Positions 18,157 through 26,559 of a stretch of DNA of 64,000 bases are shown piece after piece; position 1 is the stretch's first letter, and every line of letters begins with the position of its first letter. The stretch is taken from positions 1 to 64,000 of the forward strand of contig NZ_MRCD01000008.1 in the NCBI RefSeq assembly GCF_001904745.1, in the 5' to 3' direction. The DNA comes from Calothrix sp. HK-06. GTDB taxonomy: Bacteria; Cyanobacteriota; Cyanobacteriia; Cyanobacteriales; Nostocaceae. Below the pieces are notes generated by a model, which saw nothing but the letters and a program-made list of their open reading frames with translations, was not told the origin of the DNA and ran no database searches. A program made the position numbers and the translations under genes.

Positions 18157-18543
18157 TTACATTATCAATTTTTCCACTCGTTCCTTTACCTGGTCGCGGA
18201 CAGTACGGAACTTTTCTATATCGTGTCCTTCTGGGTCATCGAGTTGCCAATCTTCAAATATTTCTCTAGTCACCCAAGCAGATGGTAGGTTAACACCACA
18301 CCCACATAGAGAAATTACGACATTGTAATCTTGAGGATTAAATTCACTTAATGGTTTTGATTTTTGATTACTAATATCAATTCCGATTTCTGCCATAACA
18401 TTAACAGAAATGGGGTCTACATGACTCGCTTCCAAACCAGAACTTGATACTTCTATTTTACCTTCACCCAATGTACGCGCAAACCCTTCTGCCATTTGTG
18501 AACGGCGAGAATTTTTCTTACAGACAAACATCACTTTTTTCAT
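18157..18543 (-). CDS. arsC: Arsenate reductase, glutaredoxin-dependent ArsC of the low-molecular-weight phosphatase fold
   Basis: 128 residues from the ATG at 18543; the frame extends to a TTG seven codons earlier, which is less likely. The P-loop is VCKKNSRRSQMAEGFA, a C-x5-R active site, and SLCGCG supplies the two resolving cysteines known from the Synechocystis enzyme. The end FRTVRDQVKERVEKLI fits the cyanobacterial family, which reduces arsenate to arsenite. It is the last gene of an arsR-aquaporin-arsC operon, 31 bases after the channel gene. Confidence 0.88.
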   Translation of the reverse strand: MKKVMFVCKKNSRRSQMAEGFARTLGEGKIEVSSSGLEASHVDPISVNVMAEIGIDISNQKSKPLSEFNPQDYNVVISLCGCGVNLPSAWVTREIFEDWQLDDPEGHDIEKFRTVRDQVKERVEKLIM

Positions 18544-18574
18544 AATCTTAGTAGGTATAAACAAACACGATTAA

Positions 18575-19306
18575 TTATTTAACGTCTTGAAACTGATTAG
18601 AAAGTACTTTATATACAATTACAGCTATTTGTGCCCCTAAAATCGGCGCGACCCAATAAATCCACTGATGCTGCCATATACTTGCTACTAACGCAGGTGC
18701 AAACGAGCGCGCGGGGTTCATACTGGCGCCTGTTATGGGCCCCATACACGCAGCTTCCATAAAAATTGTTAACCCAATAGCTACACCCGCAAACCCAGAA
18801 GGCGCCCGTTTATCTAGTCCAGAACCAAAAATTACAAACATTAAAATAAACGTTAACACCGTTTCTAACACAAGTGACTGTAACCAATTGCCATTCAATG
18901 GTAAAGTTGCTCCCAAATTTCCCACCTTCCCAAAACTCATCAGCAATAACTCAGAAGCTATTACTGCTCCAATTAACTGCCCAATTATATATGGTAATAC
19001 GCGCCGTCTCGGAAAAAATCCGCTCGTCCAAAACGCTAACGTCACCGCAGGATTAAAATGGGCACCACTAATATGTCCTACCGAATAAATTAACGCGGCA
19101 ACAACTGCACCAAATACAAAACTTACACCTATATGCGTAATCACACCCTGACTTATCTCATTTACTATCACGGCACCCGTTCCCGCAAAAACTAAAACAA
19201 ATGTTCCAATTGCTTCTGCAATTACGACACTTCTGCTTTTAAGGAATTCTTGTAAAAATAACTTTACTACACTGTGCTTGTCATAACGACGTATCAATTC
19301 AGCCAC
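18575..19306 (-). CDS. Aquaporin-family channel of the arsenic operon (AqpS-like)
   Basis: 243 residues with six membrane helices and two half-helices bearing FNPAVT and MNPARS, the NPA boxes of major intrinsic proteins. It lies between arsR and arsC, in the same order as the known arsR-aqpS-arsC operon of Sinorhizobium meliloti, where the channel replaces an ArsB pump and lets arsenite leave down its gradient. No ArsB or ACR3 gene is seen nearby. Channel identity is solid; arsenite transport is inferred from context. Confidence 0.85.
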   Translation of the reverse strand: MAELIRRYDKHSVVKLFLQEFLKSRSVVIAEAIGTFVLVFAGTGAVIVNEISQGVITHIGVSFVFGAVVAALIYSVGHISGAHFNPAVTLAFWTSGFFPRRRVLPYIIGQLIGAVIASELLLMSFGKVGNLGATLPLNGNWLQSLVLETVLTFILMFVIFGSGLDKRAPSGFAGVAIGLTIFMEAACMGPITGASMNPARSFAPALVASIWQHQWIYWVAPILGAQIAVIVYKVLSNQFQDVK

Positions 19307-19341
19307 AACACTCCCCGCAATTAATTTTATACCTTTATCAT

Positions 19342-19357
19342 TTCAAAAAAAATTGAT
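19342..19357. promoter_or_regulatory. ArsR-type operator-like site 2 (one mismatch)
   Basis: TTCAA-N6-TTGAT differs by one base from the ATCAA-N6-TTGAT operator described for cyanobacterial SmtB/ArsR repressors. It lies 36 bases upstream of the aquaporin start. Confidence 0.45.
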
Positions 19358-19393
19358 ATGTCAAGGTATTTTAGCCTACAATAATAAAAATTA

Positions 19394-19409
19394 ATCAAAA
19401 AAAGTTGAT
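19394..19409. promoter_or_regulatory. ArsR-type operator, perfect ATCAA-N6-TTGAT
   Basis: ATCAA, six bases, TTGAT matches the cyanobacterial arsenic and metal repressor operator exactly. It lies between the 3' end of arsR and the aquaporin gene, so the channel and arsC may have their own repressed promoter in addition to any arsR promoter. Confidence 0.6.
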
Positions 19410-19412
19410 GTA

Positions 19413-19736
19413 TTAGCTCTCATTACAGGGAGAAGCACGTACATGACAACAGGAGCGAAAATCGGTGAGATAAGATTCTAAAAGAGTAAATTGGGGCAAG
19501 TTGATACTGTAATACATCCAGCGTCCTTGTTGACGAGAGTTCACAAGACCAGCTTCTTTAAGAATTTTAAGATGAAATGATAATTTTGACTGTGTGGCGC
19601 CAAGGACGGTACATAAATCGCACACACACTGTTCCTGATGTCGTAAAAGTTCCAAAACACGAATCCGTAACGGGTCTGAAAGTGCATGAAAAGTAGCAGC
19701 GATATTTTCGGGGGTAGCGGCAATGGGAGTTGGCAT
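19413..19736 (-). CDS. arsR: ArsR-family arsenite-responsive repressor
   Basis: 107 residues with the winged-helix order of ArsR: FHALSDPLRIRVLELLR, then CVCDLC (metalloid-binding cysteines of the classic ELCVCDL motif), then the recognition helix SKLSFHLKILKEAGLV, and the wing RQQGRWMYYSI. The C-terminus has an extra CCHVRASPC cluster that could add thiol ligands. It is the first gene of the arsR-aquaporin-arsC operon. Arsenite binding should release it from DNA. Confidence 0.9.
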   Translation of the reverse strand: MPTPIAATPENIAATFHALSDPLRIRVLELLRHQEQCVCDLCTVLGATQSKLSFHLKILKEAGLVNSRQQGRWMYYSINLPQFTLLESYLTDFRSCCHVRASPCNES

Positions 19737-19931
19737 TGGTTGCTTTTACAGCTAATGTTCTTTTTGATTATGAACTGGGGTTTAAAAAAATAACATATAA
19801 AAAATAAAGTTACTTAACATAAGTTTTATTTTATACATTTAATTTAGTTTAGGAATATGCGTAAACATAAATATAAGCAATTGTATATATGTTTAGCCCT
19901 TACATAATTAACTAAGACCGACATAAAAATA

Positions 19932-20344
19932 GTACATGAGAATGAAGATGTAATTGCAGAGAAATATCGGATTATAGATATTTTGGGACAAGGTGGAAGC
20001 GGTACGACATACGCTGTACAACACTTGGAAATAAATGAAACCTTTGCCCTGAAATGTTTATCGTTGAATTGGGTCAATGACTGGAAGGTAGTAGAGTTAT
20101 TTGAGCGCGAAGCCAAAATATTGTCGCAGTTAAATCATCCAGCGATTTCACGTTACCATGAGTACTTTTATATAGATACATCAAATCGTAGCTTTTATAT
20201 TGCCCAACAGCAGGCACCAGGAAAATCTTTAGCAGCGATGATGGAAACATTTGTTTAGTAGACTTCGGCGCTGTGCAGCAAACTTACCACGACACATTTA
20301 TGCGTGGAAGTACACTAGAATGGAAAATAAATAGTTTTTGCTAA
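19932..20344 (+). pseudogene. Serine/threonine kinase remnant with internal deletion
   Basis: The first part reads AEKYRIIDILGQGGSGTTY, the glycine-rich loop, then FALKCL with the ATP-binding Lys and EREAKILSQLNHP, ending at a stop after APGKSLAAMMETFV. In another frame directly after comes LVDFGAVQQTYHDTFMRGST, the DFG segment and activation loop. The catalytic HRD loop between them is missing, and so is everything after the activation loop. No good ATG opens the frame. This is a deleted, frameshifted protein kinase, not functional. Confidence 0.8.
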
Positions 20345-20451
20345 AAAAATAATTGGAAATGCAACAGTCCAAAGCTGTGGTGCTGACAATATTACATTTG
20401 AACTTCGGGACGTTGGGCATCAAAGATGAAAATAATTGCAAGTTGGTGTAT

Positions 20452-20480
20452 GTTGGGTTACGCCTGTGGCTTCACCCAAC
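20452..20480. repeat. GTTGGGT hairpin repeat, copy 2
   Basis: The arms GTTGGGT and ACCCAAC flank TACGCCTGTGGCTTC, nearly the same loop as the copy at 32164. It lies just after the 3' end of the FKBP gene on the minus strand and may end its transcript. Confidence 0.6.
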
Positions 20481-20497
20481 CTACGATATTACGGAAC

Positions 20498-20929
20498 TTA
20501 GGCGCCAATGCCAACTAGTTGAATATCAAAGACCAAATCTTCGCCAGCGAGAGGATGATTTGCGTCTAGAGTGATGGTAGAGTCTGATATTTCGGTGATA
20601 ACGACGGGTATAACTTGACCTGTGGGTTGCTGGAGTTGTAACTGTTGACCAATTTCTGGTTCTAGTTCGGGTGGCATTTGTTCACGGTCTACCTCAATAA
20701 CCATGTCATCACGATATGTACCATATGCTTGGTCTACGGGGATATGAGTAGTTTTTGAGTCACCAGCGTTCATCCCTACAACTGCATCCTCAAATCCAGG
20801 TATTAATTGTCCTGTACCAATTGTAAACTCTAACGGGTCGCCCCCTGACGAAGAGTCAAAAACTGTGCCATCAGTCAATTTACCTGTGTAGTGTACTGTT
20901 ACTGTGTCACCTACTTTTGCTTGTCCCAT
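20498..20929 (-). CDS. FKBP-type peptidyl-prolyl isomerase, SlyD-like
   Basis: 143 residues. The FKBP half begins AKVGDTVTVHYTGKLTDGT and has FDSS and LIPGFEDAVVGM. An inserted flap domain follows (about 65-120), then LDANHPLAGEDLVFDIQLV, the closing FKBP strand with the conserved NHPLAG motif of SlyD. The histidine-rich metal-binding tail of E. coli SlyD is missing. It catalyses proline cis-trans isomerisation and assists folding in the cytoplasm. It stands alone on the minus strand. Confidence 0.9.
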   Translation of the reverse strand: MGQAKVGDTVTVHYTGKLTDGTVFDSSSGGDPLEFTIGTGQLIPGFEDAVVGMNAGDSKTTHIPVDQAYGTYRDDMVIEVDREQMPPELEPEIGQQLQLQQPTGQVIPVVITEISDSTITLDANHPLAGEDLVFDIQLVGIGA

Positions 20930-21221
20930 TGATGTTTCTCCAAAACTTTTGTAATCATGTCAACCTTGAGGTACAGGCTTGCATACGATCTGACCAACTT
21001 TAGGAAGCTATTGACATCCCTCTTTAGTCGGGTATTTGCTACTACTGCACTCAAGTGATTTAAAGGTGTAATTTAATAATGAGCGTGAGTAAATTAAATT
21101 AACTCTCGAACCACATTACCCTAGAAATATAGCAGGGTTTGCAGACTCAACAAAAATTTAAGACATTAATTCATATGTAGCTATATGGCAGTACAGTAAT
21201 TTATGAATTTACATGCTTGAA

Positions 21222-22310
21222 CTAGCTAATTGCTGTTGCTGTAATAATTGCTTGAATTTCTTCTGGAGTTAAATAAGGATTCGCGCTTAACATCAGTGTT
21301 GCAACTCCTGAAACATAAGGCGCCGCCATTGAGGTACCGTTTTCAAATTTATAGTTGTTGTCTGGAACTGTTGAGTATATATCAACACCAGGAGCTACCA
21401 CATAGTTTAGATAACTATTAGAACCTGCTCTATTAGAAAAGTCCGCCATATAATTATTGCTGTCAACTGCACCTACTGCTATTCCCCAATTTGTTGCTAA
21501 TGCTGCTGGGTATATTGGTTCACTGGCGCCTTGATTTCCTGCTGCCATAACTACAATACTGCCACGCTCAGTTGCGTATTGAATTGCATTTGCTAGTACT
21601 TCTGTATATGCTCCGCCGAGACTGAGGTTTATGACATTGGCGCCATTATCTACAGCATAAATAACGCCCTTGGCAATATTTTCATTAAAACCATCACCAT
21701 ATGCATTAAATACTTTGACAGGCATGATTTTAGCATTATATGCAACACCAACTGTACCGTAATTATTATTTTCAGCAGCGATAATTCCAGCAACGTGGGT
21801 ACCATGCCCATTATTATCGTATGGATTGTTAGTATTATCAACGAAATTCCATCCCATTACATCATCAATATAACCATTACTATCATTATCAATTCCATCG
21901 CCATAAACTTCAGCATAGTTGTACCAAATATTATTACTCAAATTTTCATGGGTATAATCAACCCCTGAATCTATAACTGCGACTACAATATCTTGACCTG
22001 AGTATCCTTGTTGCCATACCTCTGGTACATTAATTGCATTCAATCCCCAATCATAGTCATCATAATTAGGTACATCAGCAAAACGTTGTGCCCCTATTGA
22101 GTATGCAACGGCGCCTGCAGCATCCACTATTCCATAACCGTTATTTTCATCATATTGGTACGATTGCGTACTATATGTCAAGCTGGAAGCGCTATAAGGA
22201 TGTGACGAATAGTAAGAAGCGTTTAATTGATGAGTATCATCACTAAATAGTTGTGCTACGATAGATGTTGATAATGGTTCACTTGGATTGCTGACTGTAG
22301 TGTTATACAT
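21222..22310 (-). CDS. Subtilisin-like serine protease (S8 family)
   Basis: 362 residues. The catalytic triad is visible: D114 in AVIDSGVD, H169 in NGHGTHVAG and S327 in NGTSMAAP, plus the oxyanion N259 in AAGN. An acidic, asparagine-rich insert after the Asp motif (YGDGIDNDSNGYIDD) looks like a calcium site. No signal peptide is evident. The first 80 residues are serine- and tyrosine-rich and may be a propeptide. A short segment at 58-82 (GYGIVDAAGAVAYSIGAQRF) is typical of cyanobacterial S8 enzymes. The cellular target is unknown. Confidence 0.9.
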   Translation of the reverse strand: MYNTTVSNPSEPLSTSIVAQLFSDDTHQLNASYYSSHPYSASSLTYSTQSYQYDENNGYGIVDAAGAVAYSIGAQRFADVPNYDDYDWGLNAINVPEVWQQGYSGQDIVVAVIDSGVDYTHENLSNNIWYNYAEVYGDGIDNDSNGYIDDVMGWNFVDNTNNPYDNNGHGTHVAGIIAAENNNYGTVGVAYNAKIMPVKVFNAYGDGFNENIAKGVIYAVDNGANVINLSLGGAYTEVLANAIQYATERGSIVVMAAGNQGASEPIYPAALATNWGIAVGAVDSNNYMADFSNRAGSNSYLNYVVAPGVDIYSTVPDNNYKFENGTSMAAPYVSGVATLMLSANPYLTPEEIQAIITATAIS

Positions 22311-22531
22311 GCGGTTGATTATTAATCACTTAAGTTACTAATAACCAATATGGATAAAAAGATTTTACTTATGCATTTTTAAAACACAGGCGCCTACAAG
22401 TAGTTTCAAGAGAAGGCAGCGGGTTTGGGGGTGAAGTATTTACCAACACTTATAAACGTTGTTTTCCTGCATGTTGTGTACTATTGGTAAATCGGTGCCT
22501 ACCCCCTAAAATTAAGGACGTAGAATACAAC

Positions 22532-23053
22532 TTATAAAAAAGAGGTGCCTTCTTCAAGTTCAGCTGCTCTTATTGCGCGCGAGCATACCCAGTCTGATGC
22601 AACAACGGCTGGCCATCCTTTGCGTACTGCTTCGGGACATATTGTGTAAATAGTTAGTTGACAGTCGATTAGTTCTAAGCCTGATTTTTCAACTTGTTTT
22701 GTTGCTTGTTTGAGAATAGAAGTATTTTCAAATTCTATTGTCATGTTACACTGGGCACACACCATGTGATGATGATGATTAGGTGATGATGTGTTAAGTT
22801 CGTAGTGTTTGTGTACTTCTGCTAACTCTAGTTCCCGCAATATCCCCATCCGTGTCATGAGTTTTAAGGTACGGTAAATAGTAGACAGACTAATTCCTTC
22901 TTGACGTTTTTCTAGCAGAGCGAATAGTTCCTCTGCACTTAGGTGTTTTCCTTGTGGCAGATTTTGAAACACTTCTAATATTACTTCCCGTTGGGGTGTC
23001 AATCGCCACCCTTTGGAGTTTAGTTCGGCTTTGAGAGAATTTGCTGTATACAT
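22532..23053 (-). CDS. Fur-family transcriptional regulator (FurA-like), paralogue 1
   Basis: 173 residues. The winged helix (SLKAELNSKGWRLTPQREVI through LSTIYRTLKLMTRMGI) and the metal region HHHHMVCAQC fit the FurA subgroup. The second CxxC pair found in many Fur proteins is absent: the sequence reads CPEAVRKGWP. A C-terminal tail of about 25 residues (DWVCSRAI) goes beyond the usual Fur end. The protein at 59909 shares all these peculiarities and much of its sequence, so the two are paralogues. It probably senses iron or redox state. It is monocistronic. Confidence 0.85.
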   Translation of the reverse strand: MYTANSLKAELNSKGWRLTPQREVILEVFQNLPQGKHLSAEELFALLEKRQEGISLSTIYRTLKLMTRMGILRELELAEVHKHYELNTSSPNHHHHMVCAQCNMTIEFENTSILKQATKQVEKSGLELIDCQLTIYTICPEAVRKGWPAVVASDWVCSRAIRAAELEEGTSFL

Positions 23054-23137
23054 AAATTACAACTCATGGGCTGGGTACATCAATTTATCATACGATACAT
23101 AGGTGCCGAGTTGCAATAAACATTGGCTATTGAGAAA

Positions 23138-23212
23138 AAGAAACCTGAAGAAACCCGGTTTCTTTGTTGAGATATTGTAATAATAACTATTTCGCGTAAA
23201 AACCGGGTTTCT
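23138..23212. repeat. Pair of GAAACCCGG palindromic repeats
   Basis: GAAACCCGGTTTCTTTG is followed 50 bases later by AAAACCGGGTTTCTG. Both are copies of the dispersed GAAACCCGG family, in the gap between the Fur gene and the hydrolase. Confidence 0.6.
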
Positions 23213-23333
23213 GTTAAATAGAATTCTTGACAATATAAATATTGTTAAATACGATGGTTTCTCGATTGCATTTTTTGGAGGCACGCTTTTTTCATTGCGT
23301 GTTACATCTCTGTGTTCCTGACACAATATACAC

Positions 23334-24368
23334 ATGAAATCTAATTTTTTATTACTTACTTGTTTAAGTGTTATCCTGTTTCCATTGACAGTAAAAGCGG
23401 AGCAAACAATAAAGGTAAACGAGCTAGCTAGTTCATTTAGCACAAATACGATACCATTACCAGGACTTCGATTCATTCCCCCAAAGGAGCGAAATAACTC
23501 TGTTCCTATCTCGGTTCCAGAAGTAAATAGAAATAATTCTAAATTTGCTGGTGTTATTAGTTTAAGACAAGAAATGTCATTGTTAGAAACTCAAATCAAA
23601 ACATTGATGAATCGCTACAAGTCGCTGACACCAGGAATCTTTTTTTTAGATTCACAAACAGGTGATTATTTAAATATTAATGGAGAAAAAATATTTCCTG
23701 CTGCTAGTACAATAAAATATCCAGTTTTGATTGCATTGTTTGAAGAAGTTGATGCAGGTAGAATTCGATTGAATGAAACAATGGTAATGCAGCGCAGACA
23801 TTTAGCAGGTGGTTCGGGGAATATGCGCTTTCGTCCTGCTGGAACTAAATTTAGTTTGCTAGAGACGGCAACTCGGATGATGACTATTAGCGATAATACT
23901 GCAACCAATATGGTCATCGAACGTTTAGGAGGTATTGCAAAATTAAATAAACGTTTTCGCACGTGGGGACTTGAGCAGACAGCAATGCGAAATATGTTAG
24001 GAGACTTTGGGGGAACGAATAGAACAAGTGCAAAAGACTTGGTACGTTTATCAGCTTTAGTGACAAATAGCAATTTACTTAGTGATGCGAGTCGCAATCA
24101 AGTTTTAAATATAATGTATCGATGCCAAAACCGTAGATTATTACCTTCTGGTTTAGGGAAAGGCGCCAATATTGCTCACAAAACTGGTACTTTAAGATTT
24201 GTGCTGGGAGATGCGGGTATTATCCAAACAGCTTCGGGTAGAAAATATTTGGCTGGTATTTTAGTGAGAAGACCTCATCATAGTCCGCAAGCTAGAGATT
24301 TTATTCGTCAAGTTTCTCAATTGGTGTATAACCATCTCGATCAACCGACCATAACACGTTTGCCGTAA
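23334..24368 (+). CDS. Secreted serine hydrolase of the class A beta-lactamase fold
   Basis: 344 residues with a signal peptide (cleavage near VKA, residue 21). A low-complexity stretch of about 60 residues follows, then the catalytic domain: SxxK as S125-TIK, SDN at 186-188 in MTISDNTATN, and KTG at 283-285. These are the three active-site boxes of penicillin-recognising enzymes. The glutamate-bearing omega loop motif ExxLN is not obvious, so strong beta-lactam hydrolysis is doubtful. A periplasmic peptidoglycan-related or esterase role is possible. It stands alone, divergent from fur. Confidence 0.85.
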   Translation: MKSNFLLLTCLSVILFPLTVKAEQTIKVNELASSFSTNTIPLPGLRFIPPKERNNSVPISVPEVNRNNSKFAGVISLRQEMSLLETQIKTLMNRYKSLTPGIFFLDSQTGDYLNINGEKIFPAASTIKYPVLIALFEEVDAGRIRLNETMVMQRRHLAGGSGNMRFRPAGTKFSLLETATRMMTISDNTATNMVIERLGGIAKLNKRFRTWGLEQTAMRNMLGDFGGTNRTSAKDLVRLSALVTNSNLLSDASRNQVLNIMYRCQNRRLLPSGLGKGANIAHKTGTLRFVLGDAGIIQTASGRKYLAGILVRRPHHSPQARDFIRQVSQLVYNHLDQPTITRLP

Positions 24369-24382
24369 TTACGCTGTAAATG

Positions 24383-24408
24383 TAGAGACGTGATTAATCA
24401 CGTCTCTA
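24383..24408. repeat. Perfect 26-base palindrome of the TAGAGACG family
   Basis: TAGAGACGTGATT is followed by its exact reverse complement, 14 bases after the hydrolase stop. It shares its ends with the elements at 9179, 26466 and 39591. Confidence 0.7.
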
Positions 24409-24930
24409 GGTCATTCCACAATAACGTTTTTCCGTCAAGTCTCTATACCCCAATAGAAGTACTACTTTAGATAGAGATACATATACACCGAGATATACCT
24501 TTGGAGCGAAGATATACTTGCGAATTATGCGTAGTCTAGTAATTGTCAATTCACGCTATAGCCACTTCACGCATAGTTATGAGTTATGAATGTCATGACT
24601 CATAGCTGTTTTTTTGTTTATAACAGTATTTTTAATATTTTTATTTTAGACTAAGTTTTGTAAAATTTGATTTTTTTTTAGATATTATATTTCGGACGGT
24701 AAAAAATTAGTATATCTCTCTTTAGAGCGAAGCTTTGAAATTATTTGATAGATAGCATAATAAGTATCAAAAATCGTCAACTAGCTCCTTGATATTTATG
24801 GGCTATAAGTAAGGATAATTAATATATATTATATTGTTTATTTAGACTTGTAGCTCATATATTTCTTCTCGAAGCGAGTTGTATATGTAGATTTGTAATG
24901 CACTAGAAATATATATCCTTAACCAAGATT
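24409..24930. other. AT-rich gene-free stretch before the stress-type cluster
   Basis: About 520 bases without a plausible gene. It holds ATGCGTAG and ACGCATAG sequences that could pair (24527-24575), a terminator-like hairpin (24575-24615) and then a strongly AT-rich tract leading to the DUF2267 gene. A small RNA ending at that hairpin, or a long 5' leader, is possible but not demonstrable here. Confidence 0.4.
24575..24615 (+). terminator. Intrinsic terminator
   Basis: AGTTATGAGT pairs with ACTCATAGCT (one G-T pair), with seven T residues almost directly after. It could end the hydrolase transcript or an unannotated small RNA. Confidence 0.6.
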
Positions 24931-25329
24931 ATGAAGTACGACGAGTTTATTAAGAATGTTCAGAACGCAGCTGGGTTAAACTCCCGTGAGGAAGCGATAA
25001 ATGTTACTCGTGCAACATTAGAAACTATTCGCGAACGTATTGTTGGTGATGAGGCAAAAGATTTAGCTTCACAACTACCTAAAGAGTTAGGTGACTTTTT
25101 ACATGGACGTGAAGGTCAAAACGGGAATTACTTCAAGTGTGATGAATTTATCAAAATGGTGAGCGAAAAAGAAGGTGTTTCTACGGAAGTAGCTACCAGT
25201 CACGCTCGTGCGGTATTTAGTGTTGTAGAAAGTGCAGTATCCGCAGGTGAGTTTGAAGATGTACGTTTAAATTTCTCTGATGATTACAGTGAAATATTAC
25301 CTGCTGTAAAAAATGAAGTTAAAGCATAG
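24931..25329 (+). CDS. DUF2267 family protein
   Basis: 132 residues made of two similar helical repeats, each opening with a YDEFI or CDEFI motif: KYDEFIKNVQNAAGLNSREE and FKCDEFIKMVSEKEGVSTE. The first ends in the QLPKELGDFLHG signature of DUF2267. Function is unknown, but the family is common near stress proteins. It opens a run of co-directional genes to 32004, the next starting 31 bases later. It has no signal peptide. The ATG has no strong ribosome-binding site, which hints at a structured leader. Confidence 0.85.
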   Translation: MKYDEFIKNVQNAAGLNSREEAINVTRATLETIRERIVGDEAKDLASQLPKELGDFLHGREGQNGNYFKCDEFIKMVSEKEGVSTEVATSHARAVFSVVESAVSAGEFEDVRLNFSDDYSEILPAVKNEVKA

Positions 25330-25360
25330 TTGATATTGTAGAGCAACAATTGGAGACAAT

Positions 25361-26452
25361 ATGTCAAGTAATGGTCATCATAAGAAAAAAGTAGCTATTC
25401 TCATTGAAGCAAATGTAGAAGATGCAGAGTTTGAGGTACCTTATAATGCTTTAAAGCAAGCAGGAATGGATGTCGTTGTTCTCGGTTCTCGAATGAGCGA
25501 GACTTATAAAGGTAAACGTGGCAAAGTCTCTGTAAAACCCGATGCTACGACAAGCGAAGCTATTGCTGCTGAATTTGATGCAGTGATTATACCTGGTGGT
25601 ATGGCGCCTGATAAAATGCGTTGTAACCGTAATACAGTAAGATTTGTGCAGGAAGCGATGGCACAAAATAAGATAGTCGCTGCTGTTTGTCACGGGCCTC
25701 AGTTATTGATAGAAGGTGACTTGCTTAAGGGTAAGAAAGCCACTGGATATATGGCTATCCGTAAGGATATGATTAACGCAGGCGCCAATTATTTGGATGA
25801 AGCATTAGTAGTTGATGGTAATTTAATTACATCACGTCAACCTGGCGACTTAGCTGTATTTAGTACAGCAATTTTGAGTCGCTTAGGCTACGGTGGTAAG
25901 GATGTAGCTTTACCTTCGGAACGTGATAAAGACGCGGAATGGTGGAAATTAGCTGATGCTTGGGGTGGTTCAACCAAGGGTGAAATAGTTAAAGCACTCA
26001 ATACAGCTTTAGCAGGTGAAAAATATTCGCTCGAAGCACTCGAACAATATTCGCAAAAAGAATCTGATTCTCAAATCAAATCACTCTTTGGAGAGATGAT
26101 TCAAAATAAAGGGCGCCATATTCAATATTTAGAAGCGCGATTAAATCAACTGGGTGAAAAACCTTCGTTGACTGCGAATATTGCTAACCAGTATGCAAAA
26201 GTAAAAACTGCGCTAACTGGTAGTGATGATATATTCCAGCTACGTTCAGCATTAGGTGACGTACAAACGGGTATTGGCGACCTTAGCAATTTAATGCCTT
26301 CTACTACTGACCCAATATCAACTGCTATTTTTGCAGAAATTGTCAAAGACTTAATGATGTCCGAGCAGCGTTTAGTTGAATTATATCGTGCCAAAGTTGG
26401 CGCAGATACCAAATCAGCTAACCCAACAACAGGCGCCGCTGTTACTATGTAA
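25361..26452 (+). CDS. DJ-1/PfpI-domain protein fused to a C-terminal helical domain
   Basis: 363 residues, preceded by GGAG. Residues 9-180 form a PfpI/DJ-1 domain: KVAILIEANVEDAEFEVP, IIPGGMAPDKMR and AAVCHGPQLLIEG with the nucleophile-elbow Cys followed by His. After a linker, residues about 210-345 are helical (LNTALAGEKYSLEALEQYSQ, IQYLEARLNQLGE), resembling ferritin-like or DUF2383-type bundles, though metal ligands are not convincingly complete. DJ-1/PfpI proteins act as glyoxalase, deglycase or protease-like stress enzymes. The fusion with a four-helix-type domain is unusual. Confidence 0.8.
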   Translation: MSSNGHHKKKVAILIEANVEDAEFEVPYNALKQAGMDVVVLGSRMSETYKGKRGKVSVKPDATTSEAIAAEFDAVIIPGGMAPDKMRCNRNTVRFVQEAMAQNKIVAAVCHGPQLLIEGDLLKGKKATGYMAIRKDMINAGANYLDEALVVDGNLITSRQPGDLAVFSTAILSRLGYGGKDVALPSERDKDAEWWKLADAWGGSTKGEIVKALNTALAGEKYSLEALEQYSQKESDSQIKSLFGEMIQNKGRHIQYLEARLNQLGEKPSLTANIANQYAKVKTALTGSDDIFQLRSALGDVQTGIGDLSNLMPSTTDPISTAIFAEIVKDLMMSEQRLVELYRAKVGADTKSANPTTGAAVTM

Positions 26453-26465
26453 ACCCTTTCATCTG

Positions 26466-26525
26466 TGTAGAGACGCGATTAATCCCTACCCTTCGGGAAA
26501 ACCTTCGGTTTACGTGTCTCTACAT
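26466..26525. repeat. Composite TGTAGAGACG repeat with nested CTACCCTTCGGG
   Basis: It begins TGTAGAGACGCG, contains CTACCCTTCGGGAAAAC and CTTCGG, and ends ACGTGTCTCTACA. It is the same architecture as the larger element at 39591-39733. It lies inside the gene cluster, between the PfpI and SRPBCC genes. Confidence 0.65.
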
Positions 26526-26559
26526 ACAGCAATATTATCAATATGTATGGAGTAGGAAA

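Noticed and set aside
20353-20574. 73-codon frame on the plus strand
   Set aside because: It crosses a GTTGGGT repeat and then overlaps FKBP antisense. Composition is not protein-like.
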